Shown: one piece after another, positions 7,602 to 16,617 of the stretch
How positions within the stretch are numbered: position 1 is the first letter of the stretch
Layout: each line of letters opens with the position of its first letter
NCBI RefSeq assembly: GCF_003970925.1
Contig: NZ_RWJF01000001.1
Coordinates: forward strand, 1,730,501-1,794,500
Reading direction: 5' to 3'
Length of the DNA: 64,000 nt
Origin: Sphingomonas ginkgonis
GTDB taxonomy: Bacteria > Pseudomonadota > Alphaproteobacteria > Sphingomonadales > Sphingomonadaceae
The notes under the pieces: generated by a model
The model's input: only the letters and a program-made list of their open reading frames with translations
Databases searched by the model: none
What the model was told of the DNA's origin: nothing
Translations under genes and position numbers: made by a program

Positions 7602-8944
7602 GCGATTTCGATTATGATCTGTTCGTCATCGGCGCGGGCTCGGGCGGGGTGCGCGCGAGCCGGGTGGCAGCGGCGCACGGCGCCCGTGTCGCCATCGCCG
7701 AGGAGTACAAGGTCGGCGGCACCTGCGTCATCCGCGGCTGCGTGCCCAAGAAGCTGCTCGTCTACGGTGCGCATTTCGCCGAGGATCTGAACGACGCGGC
7801 GATGTTCGGCTGGGACGTGCCCAAGTGCGAGTTCAACTGGCCGGTGCTGCGCGACGCGGTGCAGGCCGAGGTGACCCGGCTGGAAGGCGCCTACACCTCC
7901 ACGCTCGAGAGCCACAAGGTCGAGCGATTCCTCGAGCGGGCGACGGTGAGCGGGCCGAACCAGGTCAAGCTCGCCTCGGGACGGACGCTGACCGCCGGCA
8001 AGATCCTGATCGCGGTCGGCTCGTGGCCGGTCCTGCCGGCGATCGAGGGGATCGAGCATGCGATCAGCTCCAACGAGGTTTTCCATCTGGAGGAGCTGCC
8101 GAGGCGGGTGGTGATCGCGGGCGGCGGTTACATCGCCAACGAGTTCGCGGGGATCTTCCACCAGTTCGGTTCGCACGTGACGATCGTCAACCGGTCGGAC
8201 ACGCTGCTGCGCGGCTACGACCAGCAGATCGTCGACCGACTGCTGCAGATCTCGATCAAGAAGGGGATCGACTTCCGTTTCAACAGCAAGTTCGAGCGGA
8301 TCGAGAAGCGCGAGGACGGTTCGCTCAAGCTGACGATGACCGGCTGCGACGACATCGAGGCCGACGCCGTGCTGTTCGCCACCGGGCGCTCTCCCAACAC
8401 CAAGGGTCTGGGCCTCGCCGAGTGCGGGGTGGAGCTGGACCCGCACGGCGCGGTGAAGGTCGGGGCCGACAACCGCTCGTCGGTACCGTCGATCTTCGCG
8501 GTCGGCGACGTCACCAACCGGATCCAGCTGACCCCGGTCGCGATCCGCGAGGGACAGGCGTTCGCCGACAGTGAGTTCGGCGGCAAGCCGACTACGGTCG
8601 ACTACGGGTGCGTGCCGAGCGCGGTGTTCAGCCATCCTCCGATCGGGGCGGTTGGGCTGACCGAGGGCGAGGCGCGAAACAGGCTTGGCACCATCCGCAC
8701 CTACACGAGCGACTTTCGAGCGATGAAGAATGTTCTCGCCGGGCGCAACGAGCGGTCGCTCTACAAGATGGTGGTCGACGACACGACCGACGAGGTAGTC
8801 GGGCTGCACATGATCGGGCCGGACGCGCCCGAGATCCTGCAGGCGGCGGCGATCGCGGTGAAGGCCAAGCTGAAGAAGCAGGATTTCGACGCCACGGTTG
8901 CGCTCCACCCGAGCATGGCGGAAGAGCTGGTGCTGTTGAAGTAG
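7598..8944 (+). CDS. gor: Glutathione-disulfide reductase
   Basis: FAD-dependent enzyme that reduces glutathione disulfide with NADPH. N-terminal FAD motif IGAGSGG (11-17); redox-active pair Cys43 and Cys48 in CVIRGCVPKK; NADPH-binding GGGYIANEFAG in the centre; C-terminal HPSMAEE with catalytic His437. 448 residues. Together with gshB (18322-19281) and the GST gene (48909-49520) it indicates glutathione-based thiol metabolism. Confidence 0.93.
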   Translation: MSDFDYDLFVIGAGSGGVRASRVAAAHGARVAIAEEYKVGGTCVIRGCVPKKLLVYGAHFAEDLNDAAMFGWDVPKCEFNWPVLRDAVQAEVTRLEGAYTSTLESHKVERFLERATVSGPNQVKLASGRTLTAGKILIAVGSWPVLPAIEGIEHAISSNEVFHLEELPRRVVIAGGGYIANEFAGIFHQFGSHVTIVNRSDTLLRGYDQQIVDRLLQISIKKGIDFRFNSKFERIEKREDGSLKLTMTGCDDIEADAVLFATGRSPNTKGLGLAECGVELDPHGAVKVGADNRSSVPSIFAVGDVTNRIQLTPVAIREGQAFADSEFGGKPTTVDYGCVPSAVFSHPPIGAVGLTEGEARNRLGTIRTYTSDFRAMKNVLAGRNERSLYKMVVDDTTDEVVGLHMIGPDAPEILQAAAIAVKAKLKKQDFDATVALHPSMAEELVLLK

Positions 8945-8966
8945 CCGCGGGGGCGGGGACGAGGAC

Positions 8967-10550
8967 GTGTACGACGCAGTAATCATCGGCGCGGGCCACA
9001 ACGGCCTGACCTGCGCCTTCTATCTGGCCAGGAAGGGCCTCAAGGTCGCGGTGCTCGAGGCGCAGGGCACGGTGGGCGGCGCGGCGGTCACCGACGAGTT
9101 CCTGCCGGGCTTCCGCAACTCGGCGGCGAGCTACACGGTCAGCCTGCTCCAGCCGCGAGTGATCCAGGACATGGACCTCGCCCGGCACGGGCTGAAGGTC
9201 GTGCTTCGCAAGATCGACAATTTCCTGCCTGGCGAGAATGGCTATCTGCTTGGCGGACGAAACGGGCTGACCCGCGCGGAGCTGGCGCGGCATCATCCCG
9301 AGGACGGCCCGGCCTACGACCGCTACACGGCGGAGCTGGAGACGGTCGTCCCGCTGATCCAGAAGTGGCTGCTGAAGAGCCCGCCGCAGGCCGGCGGCGG
9401 TGTGCGCGGGCTGCCGACCCTGCTGCAGCTGGGCAAGGACCTCGCCGGGCTCAAGCCGGACGAGATCCGGACGGTGCACGCCTATGCGACCAAAAGCGCC
9501 GGCGACATCCTCGACCGGCATTTCACCGGCGATCTCGCCAAGGCATTGTTCGGGTTCGACGGGGTGGTCGGCAATTTTGCCTCGCCCTACTCGCCGGGCA
9601 CCGCCTACGTCCTCCTCCACCACCTGTTCGGCGAGGCCGCCGGCGTGCCCGGTGCATGGGGCCATGCGATCGGCGGAATGGGGGCGATCACCCAGGCGAT
9701 GGCGCGCGCGGCGCGCGAAGCCGGGGTCGACATCGTGCTCGGCACGCCGGTCGAGGAAGTGGTGGTCGAGCGGGGACGGGCGGCGGGCGTCGTCGCGGGC
9801 GGCAAGGCCTGGCGCGCGCCGACGGTGATCGCCAACGTCAATCCGCGCCTGCTGTTCGAGCGACTGATGCCCGCGGGCGCGGTGGCGGCGCCGGTCGAGA
9901 CGCACATGAAGGAATGGGCGTGCGAGAGCGCGACCTTCCGGATGAACGTCGCGCTGAGCGAGCTGCCGAAGTTCACGGTCAAGCCGGAAGCGGGCGATCA
10001 CCTGACCGCCGGGATCATCATCGCGCCAAGCCTCGACTATATGGACAAGGCCTATCTCGACGCGCGGCGCGACGGCTGGTCCAAGCAGCCGATCGTCGAG
10101 ATGCTGATCCCGTCCACGCTCGACGACACGCTGGCACCCAAGGGCAAGCATGTGGCGAGCCTGTTCTGCCAGCATTTCCGCTACAATCTTCCGGCCGGGA
10201 AGAATTGGGACAAGGTCCGCGACAAGGTCGCCGACCAAGTGATCGCGACGGTCGATCATCACGCACCGGGCTTCGCGGCCTCGGTGATCGGGCGGCAGAT
10301 CCACTCGCCGCTGGACCTCGAGCGGCGCTTCGGGCTGATCGGGGGCGACATTTTCCACGGCAAGATGGGGCTCGACCAGCTGTTCAGCGCGCGGCCGATG
10401 ATCGGTGCGGCGGACTATCGAATGCCGCTCAAGGGGCTCTACCTGTGCGGTTCAGGCGCGCATCCCGGCGGCGGGGTGACCGGCGCGCCGGGGCACAATG
10501 CCGCGAAGGCGGTGCTGGCGGATCGCCGGCCGTGGCGGCGGCGGGCTTGA
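8967..10550 (+). CDS. Phytoene-dehydrogenase-like FAD oxidoreductase
   Basis: 527-residue flavoprotein of the amine-oxidase/phytoene-desaturase superfamily, closest in outline to the COG1233 (PYROXD2-like) group. FAD motif VIIGAGHNGLTCAFYL at 5-20; C-terminal FAD motif LCGSGAHPGGGVTGAPGHNAAKA. Start is GTG 8967 after a GGGGACGAGG site. No other carotenoid gene lies nearby and the protein is longer than typical CrtI, so a carotenoid role cannot be assumed. Confidence 0.8.
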   Translation: MYDAVIIGAGHNGLTCAFYLARKGLKVAVLEAQGTVGGAAVTDEFLPGFRNSAASYTVSLLQPRVIQDMDLARHGLKVVLRKIDNFLPGENGYLLGGRNGLTRAELARHHPEDGPAYDRYTAELETVVPLIQKWLLKSPPQAGGGVRGLPTLLQLGKDLAGLKPDEIRTVHAYATKSAGDILDRHFTGDLAKALFGFDGVVGNFASPYSPGTAYVLLHHLFGEAAGVPGAWGHAIGGMGAITQAMARAAREAGVDIVLGTPVEEVVVERGRAAGVVAGGKAWRAPTVIANVNPRLLFERLMPAGAVAAPVETHMKEWACESATFRMNVALSELPKFTVKPEAGDHLTAGIIIAPSLDYMDKAYLDARRDGWSKQPIVEMLIPSTLDDTLAPKGKHVASLFCQHFRYNLPAGKNWDKVRDKVADQVIATVDHHAPGFAASVIGRQIHSPLDLERRFGLIGGDIFHGKMGLDQLFSARPMIGAADYRMPLKGLYLCGSGAHPGGGVTGAPGHNAAKAVLADRRPWRRRA

Positions 10551-10555
10551 TCAGT

Positions 10556-10659
10556 CCTCCCCGAGCTTGCTTGGGGAGGGGGACCGCTCAGCGCAGCTGA
10601 GGGGTGGACGGCCCCCTCCACCATGCTTCGCATAGTTCCCCTTCCCTGCGAAAGCAGGG
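10556..10659. repeat. Compound palindromic intergenic repeat
   Basis: Three hairpins in tandem between convergent genes: CCTCCCC (10556-10562) with GGGGAGG (10573-10579), CTCAGC (10587-10592) with GCTGAG (10596-10601), and CCCTGC (10644-10649) with GCAGGG (10654-10659, GAAA loop). The composition matches the hairpin at 2727-2751. It looks like a REP/BIME-type element and may also block read-through. Confidence 0.6.
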
Positions 10660-10669
10660 GAGGATAATT

Positions 10670-11395
10670 TCAGCTTTCGATTTCGCCGTCGCCGTAGCGG
10701 CTCTGGATGAAGCGGCCCTGGGTGGAGAAGGCGTCGACGTCCGCCCTGGCAAGATTCTGGCTGATGTCGTCGAGCGCATCGCGACCGGCCTCGAGGCTCT
10801 CGACGAGCCGCTGGTCGACGGTCTTACCCTCGCCGTCCGCCTCGGTCCGGAAGGCGGCGGGCACGTTGCGGTATCGCTCGACCAGCCCCGGCAGATGGAC
10901 GCTCATCAGGCGGCGCGCGTCCTGCGCCTGCGGATCAAGGTCGGGGAGGCGGCCGAGCGTCTCGCGTAGCGGGCTGAGCCGGGCGCTGATCTGGTCGACC
11001 ACGGTCTGCGCCGGGGCGGGCAGGGCGGGTCGGCTGCGGTAGAGAAAGCTGTCGAAGCGCTGGACCATCTCGCCGTTGGCGAGGCTCGCGGGAACGGTCG
11101 GGACGCTGCTCGACGGGCCGGGCGCGAAGGCAAGTACCGCGGCGATGCCGATCGCCAGTCCGACCGCGGCGAGGAACCCGAACATGCCGATCGGCATGAT
11201 CAGCCCGACGATGATGGTGACCAGCGAGACCAGGCCGACGGCGATCCCGACCCGCGCCGCGCGCCGCCCGAAATCCGCGTTGATCCGCTGCCGCTCGCGC
11301 CGCCGCGCCGCCGCGACCTCGCCGCCCCTGGCGTCGATCGCGGTCGTGACCCGTTCGAAGCGGGCCAGCGCCTTCTCGACGCGCTGATCCGTCAC
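10670..11395 (-). CDS. XpaC-like membrane protein, partner of TelA
   Basis: 241 residues: a charged helical N-terminus, two adjacent hydrophobic segments (about 53-75 and 78-95), then a long helical cytoplasmic tail. Gene pairs of telA with an XpaC-like (PF10112) protein are common, and the layout here fits; primary sequence similarity could not be tested. The GTG start at 11395 overlaps the telA stop (GTGA), so the two are translationally coupled. Possible role in membrane or envelope stress alongside TelA. Confidence 0.55.
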   Translation of the reverse strand: MTDQRVEKALARFERVTTAIDARGGEVAAARRRERQRINADFGRRAARVGIAVGLVSLVTIIVGLIMPIGMFGFLAAVGLAIGIAAVLAFAPGPSSSVPTVPASLANGEMVQRFDSFLYRSRPALPAPAQTVVDQISARLSPLRETLGRLPDLDPQAQDARRLMSVHLPGLVERYRNVPAAFRTEADGEGKTVDQRLVESLEAGRDALDDISQNLARADVDAFSTQGRFIQSRYGDGEIES

Positions 11396-12579
11396 GCCGC
11401 CTCGATCGGGGTCAGCGGGGAGGGCGCGCCGAGCTGCTTGTTCTGCGCGACGCCCTCGGCACGGGCGATATAACCCTTCGACTTCTCGACCTCGCGACCA
11501 AGCGTGTCGACGGTCTGCTTCATGTTGCCGAGTGCCTGGACCTTGAACTGGTCGATCTGGTCCATCGTGTCGTAGATGTTCTGGAAGGCGCGCTGGAGCG
11601 TCTCGAGCGGGATGGTCGAGCTCGCCGCCTGCTCGTGGATCGCGGCGGACTGGGTGCGGAGCATCTCGCCGGTGGAGTCGATCATGCCGGCGGTGGTGGT
11701 GTTGAGCGCGTTGACCTGCTCGAGCACCAGCTTCTGGTTGGTCATCGCCTGCGCGACGGTGACCGCGGTGCGCAGCGCGGAAACGGTGGTGGTCGAGGCG
11801 CGGTCGACGCCCTTCACCAGCTCGACATTGTTCTTCTTGACGAGGTCGAGCGCCAGATAGCCCTGCACCGTCACCGCCATCTGAGTGAGGATGTCGGTGG
11901 TCCGCTGGCGCGTGTAGAAGAGCGCGCTCTCGCGGATCGCCTTGGCCTTCCCCGGGTCGGTCGCGTCCAGCCCGTTGGCGGCTTCCTCGAGCTTGGCGTC
12001 CAATGCCTTGGAGATGTGCACCATCTGCTCCAGCCGGTGCATCGTCTTCCATAGGTTCGCGCGCTCGGTGTCGATCGCGGCATTGTCCATCAGCAGCTCG
12101 TCCTTGCCCGAGGCGAGGCGGGCGAGGATCGCCGAGATGTGCGTCTGCGAGCTCTGGTACTGGCGGAAGTAGTTCTGGATCTTGCTGCCGAAGGGGATCA
12201 GCCCGAACAGCTTGCGCGGTCCGGTGATCGCGCCGTTGCGCTTGGGGTCGAGCGCCTCGACGGTGCGGCGGAGCTCGGTCAGGTCGGCGCCGATCCCGGT
12301 GTCGCTGTCGATCGCCTTGACCGGCCGGTCGAGGAAGCGGTTCGAGGCACCGGCGGCGTCGCCGATTTCCTTGCGGCCCATGGCGGTGAGCTGGTCGACC
12401 TTCTTGCCGAAGTCGGGGCTGTTGGCATCGAGCGCGACGAGCTCGCCCACGAACTGGTCGACCTTGGTGTCGAGCTGGGTCCGCTCCGCGTCCTTCAGCG
12501 GCACGAGCCCGGCGGCGTCGGCGGGCTCCACCGTCTGGAGCACGTCGGGCGCCTCCAGCTTGAGCTTCGTCTCGGCCAT
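11392..12579 (-). CDS. telA: TelA-family toxic-anion-resistance protein
   Basis: 395-residue helical protein of the TelA/KlaA family (PF05816), linked by annotation to tellurite and toxic-anion resistance but with a poorly known biochemical role. Family-like stretches include PVKAIDSDTG, LFGLIPFGSKIQNYF and ERANLWKTMHRLEQM. The ATG at 12579 is chosen because GGGAGA precedes it; the reading frame is open to 12648 without support. Its promoter carries the CTGTAT-N10-ATACAG palindrome also found upstream of the membrane-protein gene at 28027-29106. Confidence 0.85.
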   Translation of the reverse strand: MAETKLKLEAPDVLQTVEPADAAGLVPLKDAERTQLDTKVDQFVGELVALDANSPDFGKKVDQLTAMGRKEIGDAAGASNRFLDRPVKAIDSDTGIGADLTELRRTVEALDPKRNGAITGPRKLFGLIPFGSKIQNYFRQYQSSQTHISAILARLASGKDELLMDNAAIDTERANLWKTMHRLEQMVHISKALDAKLEEAANGLDATDPGKAKAIRESALFYTRQRTTDILTQMAVTVQGYLALDLVKKNNVELVKGVDRASTTTVSALRTAVTVAQAMTNQKLVLEQVNALNTTTAGMIDSTGEMLRTQSAAIHEQAASSTIPLETLQRAFQNIYDTMDQIDQFKVQALGNMKQTVDTLGREVEKSKGYIARAEGVAQNKQLGAPSPLTPIEAA

Positions 12580-12647
12580 CGTCTCGCGTCTCCCTGCACT
12601 TGCGCGAGCGAAGATGGCCAAGCGCCACTCCCTCTGCAAGCCTTTCA

Positions 12648-12679
12648 CTGTATCATAATTACAATACAGGTGGGTTCAA
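12648..12679 (-). promoter_or_regulatory. telA promoter with palindromic operator
   Basis: On the minus strand TTGAAC (12679-12674) and TATGAT (12657-12652) are 16 bases apart, a convincing sigma-70 promoter for telA. The palindrome CTGTAT-N10-ATACAG (12648-12669) covers the spacer and -10 box, as expected for a repressor site. The same 22-bp palindrome, with the -10 box at the same internal offset, occurs at 29143-29164. Confidence 0.6.
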
Positions 12680-12809
12680 GCGAGCCCGGTTATGGTTAAG
12701 CTTTGGTCCGGTTCGGTTAACCTTGCTCCTTCAGCCTTTGCTAGCCCTGTTCTTCTAGAGCGGTTGTCCATCCGCCGGCCTCGACCGGTCCGCTCAGGGA
12801 AACAGGCGA

Positions 12810-14099
12810 ATGCTGCGCACAATTCGCAAGCTCTTCGGCCACGAACGGGGCAACGTGCTGGCCATCGCCGCCGCCTGCCTTCCACTCATCGTTGGTGCAG
12901 CGGGGTTGTCCGTGGACACGATCCAATGGACCTTGTGGAAACGCCAGCTGCAGCGAGCCGCCGACTCGGCCGCCATCGCCGGAGTCTACGATCGCCAGGC
13001 GAATGCCGGCAGCACCAGCAATGTTTCCCGCACGATCACGCGCGATCTCGCGCTGAACAATGAAACCTGGATGTCACTGCTGACTGGCTACCCAACCATC
13101 ACCTATCCGGCGAACGCGGGAATCCAGACCAACCAGGTCAATGTGAGCCTGGCGATCCAGCAGCCTCTCCCGTTCAGCTCGCTGTTCGTCGATGCGCCGG
13201 TCATCACCGCGAACGCGACCGCTGCCGGCATCATGCTGGGCGACCCCTGCATCCTCGCTCTCGATCCGACCGCCGGAAGTGCGGTCTACTTCTCGGGCAA
13301 CGCGGAAGTGAAAATGCCCGATTGCCCCGTGTTCAGCGATTCAGCGGCGACCAATGCCGCGATCGCGAAGGGAAGCAGCGCGGTCACCGCCAAGTCGGTC
13401 GGAGCGGTCGGGGGCATTCAGCAATCGAACAACTTCAGTGTGAAGGCTTACTACCCCTATTCGGCTTCGGTCCCGGATCCGTACGCCGACGTGGTCCCGG
13501 TCGCGAGCGAAATGCATTGCACGACGGCCGAGCTGGATGAGGGTACGAGCACGTCGACCATCGGGACGGGCACGGGGCAGTATAATTGCTTTTCGGCGCT
13601 TTCGGTTAAGTCGAACAAGTCGCTGACGATCCCGAGCAGCTATACCGGCCCGATCTACATCAACGGCGGCAGCATCGACTTCAAGGGTGACTTCACCTGC
13701 GCCGCCTGCACCATCGTGCTGACCAATTCGAGCACGTCTACCGCGGCGACCATCGGCAACATCACTGCGAACGCCAGTGCCAACGTCAACATTACGGCAC
13801 CCACCTCGGGAACGTACAAGGGTCTTGCGATCTACCAGGACCGGCGGGCCGTCGACTGCAACAACTGCAACAAGATCAACGGCAACTCGTCGTCGCTCAT
13901 CACCGGAGCCATGTATTTCCCGAAGCAGGAGCTGCAGTACAATGGCACCGGCAACACCAGCGCGGTCTGCGCCAAATTCGTTGCCAAGCGGATCACCTTC
14001 ACCGGCAACAGCGGCACCAATCAGTTCAGAGGATTGGACCAATGCACCGACTACTTCACGGATGGTGGATCGCTGATGATCGTCAGGCTCGTCGGATGA
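12810..14099 (+). CDS. TadG-like pilus assembly protein
   Basis: 429-residue TadE/TadG-like protein. A short basic N-terminus with the pseudopilin-like ERGNVLAIAAA is followed by one hydrophobic segment (about 15-36) and a conserved LQRAADSAAIAG helix; the rest is a Ser/Thr/Asn-rich extracytoplasmic region with cysteine pairs (such as CAAC and CNNC). Such proteins belong to Flp/Tad pilus systems, but the other tad genes (ATPase, secretin, prepilin peptidase) are not in this window. ATGA overlap with the next gene. Confidence 0.85.
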   Translation: MLRTIRKLFGHERGNVLAIAAACLPLIVGAAGLSVDTIQWTLWKRQLQRAADSAAIAGVYDRQANAGSTSNVSRTITRDLALNNETWMSLLTGYPTITYPANAGIQTNQVNVSLAIQQPLPFSSLFVDAPVITANATAAGIMLGDPCILALDPTAGSAVYFSGNAEVKMPDCPVFSDSAATNAAIAKGSSAVTAKSVGAVGGIQQSNNFSVKAYYPYSASVPDPYADVVPVASEMHCTTAELDEGTSTSTIGTGTGQYNCFSALSVKSNKSLTIPSSYTGPIYINGGSIDFKGDFTCAACTIVLTNSSTSTAATIGNITANASANVNITAPTSGTYKGLAIYQDRRAVDCNNCNKINGNSSSLITGAMYFPKQELQYNGTGNTSAVCAKFVAKRITFTGNSGTNQFRGLDQCTDYFTDGGSLMIVRLVG

Positions 14100-14632
14100 T
14101 GCGTCGCCCACTGCCATCGCTGCTTCTCGACGATCGCGCGGCTGCGATCATCGAACTGGCCCTGCTCGCTCCCGTTCTGGTCCTGACCTATGCGGGGATC
14201 GCCGACATCAGCACGGCGTACAGTCGCAAGCTGGCCCTGGAGCAGGGCGCCCAGCGCGCCATCGAAAAGATCATGCAGACGACGGAGGACTCGACGGTCG
14301 AGGGCACCTTGGCGACGGAGGCCGTCTGTCAGGTCAATGGCACGAACAGCGATGGCACCTGCAAGTCGACGCCGATCACGACCGCCAATGTCACGGTGAC
14401 GTATCGGCTCGACTGCACGAACAAGTCGACCTACGCGATCACCAGCACGACGACGACCAACTCCGCGGATACGCTCACCTGGACCTGCCCGACCGGGACG
14501 CTGATGGCCCAGTACATCTCGGTCGTCGTGACCGACAAATACACGCCGACGTTCCCGATCCATTTTACCGGTTATGATTCCAGCGACGGGACTTACCACC
14601 TGTCGGCCACAGCGGGGATGAGGACCTCATGA
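14096..14632 (+). CDS. TadE-like pseudopilin
   Basis: 178 residues starting MMRRPLPSLLLDDRAAAIIELALLAPVL, a TadE-like N-terminus in which the Glu of the pseudopilin motif is followed by one hydrophobic segment. The extracytoplasmic part is Thr-rich with several cysteines. Start at ATG 14096, in the ATGA overlap with the preceding stop. Second gene of a three-gene pilus unit. Confidence 0.8.
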   Translation: MMRRPLPSLLLDDRAAAIIELALLAPVLVLTYAGIADISTAYSRKLALEQGAQRAIEKIMQTTEDSTVEGTLATEAVCQVNGTNSDGTCKSTPITTANVTVTYRLDCTNKSTYAITSTTTTNSADTLTWTCPTGTLMAQYISVVVTDKYTPTFPIHFTGYDSSDGTYHLSATAGMRTS

Positions 14633-15063
14633 AGCGGTTCGCGAGGCGCCTTCGGCTGGCCGGCAACGAGCGTGGGGCGGCGGCAGTGGAGATGGCGTTT
14701 GCCATTCCCGTCTTCATCATGATGATCTGGGCGTTCGTCCAGTTCGCGCAGATGTTCCGCGCGCTCGCCGGGATCCAGCAGGCACTCGGTCAAGGTGCGC
14801 GCTACGCAACGTTGTGCCTCAATCCGAGCGTGGCGGGCTGCAATCCGCCGTCGCCAAGCCAGATCCAGACCAAGATCACGGATAGCGTGTATGGGATCGG
14901 CCCGGGAACCTTCACCGTCGCATCGCCGGTACAGGGCAGTTCGGGCACTGGAAGCTATTACGACCTCTCCGTGTCCTACTCCCAGCCGACGAGCCTCTTG
15001 CTTCTGCCAGGGCCGACGCTCAGCGTCACCCGGTCAAAGCGGGTCTGGGTGGCCGGTACCTAA
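14629..15063 (+). CDS. TadE-like pseudopilin
   Basis: 144 residues: basic N-terminus, ERGAAAVEMAFAIPVFIMM pseudopilin motif and hydrophobic segment (about 16-42), then a compact domain. TadE family. ATGA overlap upstream; the stop overlaps the convergent crotonase stop by four bases. Confidence 0.85.
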   Translation: MKRFARRLRLAGNERGAAAVEMAFAIPVFIMMIWAFVQFAQMFRALAGIQQALGQGARYATLCLNPSVAGCNPPSPSQIQTKITDSVYGIGPGTFTVASPVQGSSGTGSYYDLSVSYSQPTSLLLLPGPTLSVTRSKRVWVAGT

Positions 15064-15827
15064 GATCTGGCCCTCTCGCGGCCGGCGAAGAAGCCGGCGA
15101 TCGCCGTCTTGACCTCGTCGCTCTGCAGCCGCTCGCCGAAGTGGCGGTTCTCCAGGTCCATTCGCTCGATCAGCTCGTCGGGCGCGCCGGTGCGGAGCAG
15201 GCGCTGGGTCAGCCGCAGCGCCTCGGGCGGCTTGGCGAGCAGCGCGGCGCAGAGCTGCTCGAAACTCTCCCCGAGCGTGCCGGCGGGCACCCGATGGCTG
15301 GCCAGCCCGATCCGCTCGGCGGTCTCCGCGTCGAACGGTTCGCCGAGCAGCAGGTAGCGCGCCGCGGCCCGCCGGCCGGCAAGGCGCGGCAGCAGCAGCG
15401 AGCTGGCCGCTTCGGGCACGAGGCCGAGGTCGACAAACGGCATGACGAAGCGGCTGCCCTCCTCGGCCATGACGAGGTCGCAGTGGAACAGCAGGGTGGA
15501 CCCGATCCCCACCGCATTGCCGTGAACCGCCGCGGCGATCGGGACGGGGTTCCTCGCCAAAGCCTTGAGCAGCCGGTGGACCGGCAGCTCGCCCGTGCCC
15601 GGCTCCGGCCGGAGCCCCAGGAAATCCTTGAGGTCGTTCCCCGCGGTGAAATCGACACCCTCGCCTTCAAGCGTGATCAGGCGAAGGTCGGGATCGTCCG
15701 CCGCACCCTCGATCGCGTCGGCGAGCGCCGCGTACATGGCGACGGTGATCGCGTTGCGCGCCTCGGGCCGCGACAGGGTGATGGCGAGCCGCCCCTCGCG
15801 GCGCTCAACGCGGACCTGTTCGCTCAT
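15060..15827 (-). CDS. Enoyl-CoA hydratase/isomerase family protein
   Basis: Crotonase-fold enzyme of 255 residues acting on acyl-CoA thioesters. The two oxyanion-hole regions are DFTAGNDL (59-66) and [15 protein letters not shown] (near 103-117). The position that is Glu in enoyl-CoA hydratases reads [10 protein letters not shown], keeping the P-E pair seen in isomerases/hydratases. Start at ATG 15827; the frame is open upstream without support. Substrate unresolved. Confidence 0.85.
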   Translation of the reverse strand: MSEQVRVERREGRLAITLSRPEARNAITVAMYAALADAIEGAADDPDLRLITLEGEGVDFTAGNDLKDFLGLRPEPGTGELPVHRLLKALARNPVPIAAAVHGNAVGIGSTLLFHCDLVMAEEGSRFVMPFVDLGLVPEAASSLLLPRLAGRRAAARYLLLGEPFDAETAERIGLASHRVPAGTLGESFEQLCAALLAKPPEALRLTQRLLRTGAPDELIERMDLENRHFGERLQSDEVKTAIAGFFAGRERARS

Positions 15828-15907
15828 CTTGGTTCCCCCCCGAATCGGATGACGTGCGCCTGTCCCCCCGCTATCGAGCGGGCGAGCAACCAAGCCAAGG
15901 GGCCAGC

Positions 15908-16561
15908 ATGAAGTTCTTCGCCGACACCGCCGAAATCGCCGAAATCCGCGATCTCGCCGCGACCGGGCTCCTCGACGGAGTCACCACCAATCCTTCGCTG
16001 ATCATGAAGTCGGGCGGCAACTTCATCGAGACGGTACGCGAGATCTGCTCCATCTGCCCCGGGCCGGTTTCGGCCGAGGTCGTCGCGCTCGACCATGCGG
16101 AGATGATGCGCGAGGCCGAGGTGCTGCGGAAGATCGCCGACAATGTCACGATCAAGGTGCCGCTGACTCCGGACGGGCTGAAGACCTGCAAGGCGCTGAG
16201 CGACGACGGGACGATGGTCAACGTGACCCTGTGCTTCTCGGCGGCACAGGCGTTGCTCGCCGCCAAGGCGGGAGCGACCTTCATCTCGCCGTTCGTCGGA
16301 CGGCATGACGACGTCGGCTTCAACGGAATGGACCTGATCGCCGATATCCGGCTGATCTACGACAATTACGACTATGCGACGCAGATCTTGGTCGCCAGCG
16401 TGCGCCACCCGATGCACGTGGTCGAGGCGGCGCGGATCGGCGCGGACGTGATGACGGCGCCGCCCAAGATCATCCACCAGCTGTTCAAGCACCCGCTCAC
16501 CGACAGCGGTATCGCGGCGTTCCTCAAGGACTGGCAGGCGACCGGCCAGACGATCGGCTGA
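15908..16561 (+). CDS. fsa: Fructose-6-phosphate aldolase / small transaldolase
   Basis: 217-residue TIM-barrel enzyme of the MipB/TalC transaldolase subfamily. Typical blocks are [20 protein letters not shown] and TIKVPLT, where Lys83 is the Schiff-base lysine. Members either cleave fructose-6-phosphate or act as transaldolase; sequence alone does not decide. Start ATG 15908. Divergent from the crotonase gene. Confidence 0.88.
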   Translation: MKFFADTAEIAEIRDLAATGLLDGVTTNPSLIMKSGGNFIETVREICSICPGPVSAEVVALDHAEMMREAEVLRKIADNVTIKVPLTPDGLKTCKALSDDGTMVNVTLCFSAAQALLAAKAGATFISPFVGRHDDVGFNGMDLIADIRLIYDNYDYATQILVASVRHPMHVVEAARIGADVMTAPPKIIHQLFKHPLTDSGIAAFLKDWQATGQTIG

Positions 16562-16617
16562 GCCATTCGTCGCACGCGGCATAGGAAATTAACCTCGTGC
16601 GGCGTAGTCTCGCCGGC

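Noticed and set aside
8967..10550. Carotenoid desaturase CrtI
   Set aside because: Sequence blocks fit the broader phytoene-dehydrogenase-like oxidoreductases and no other carotenoid gene is near.
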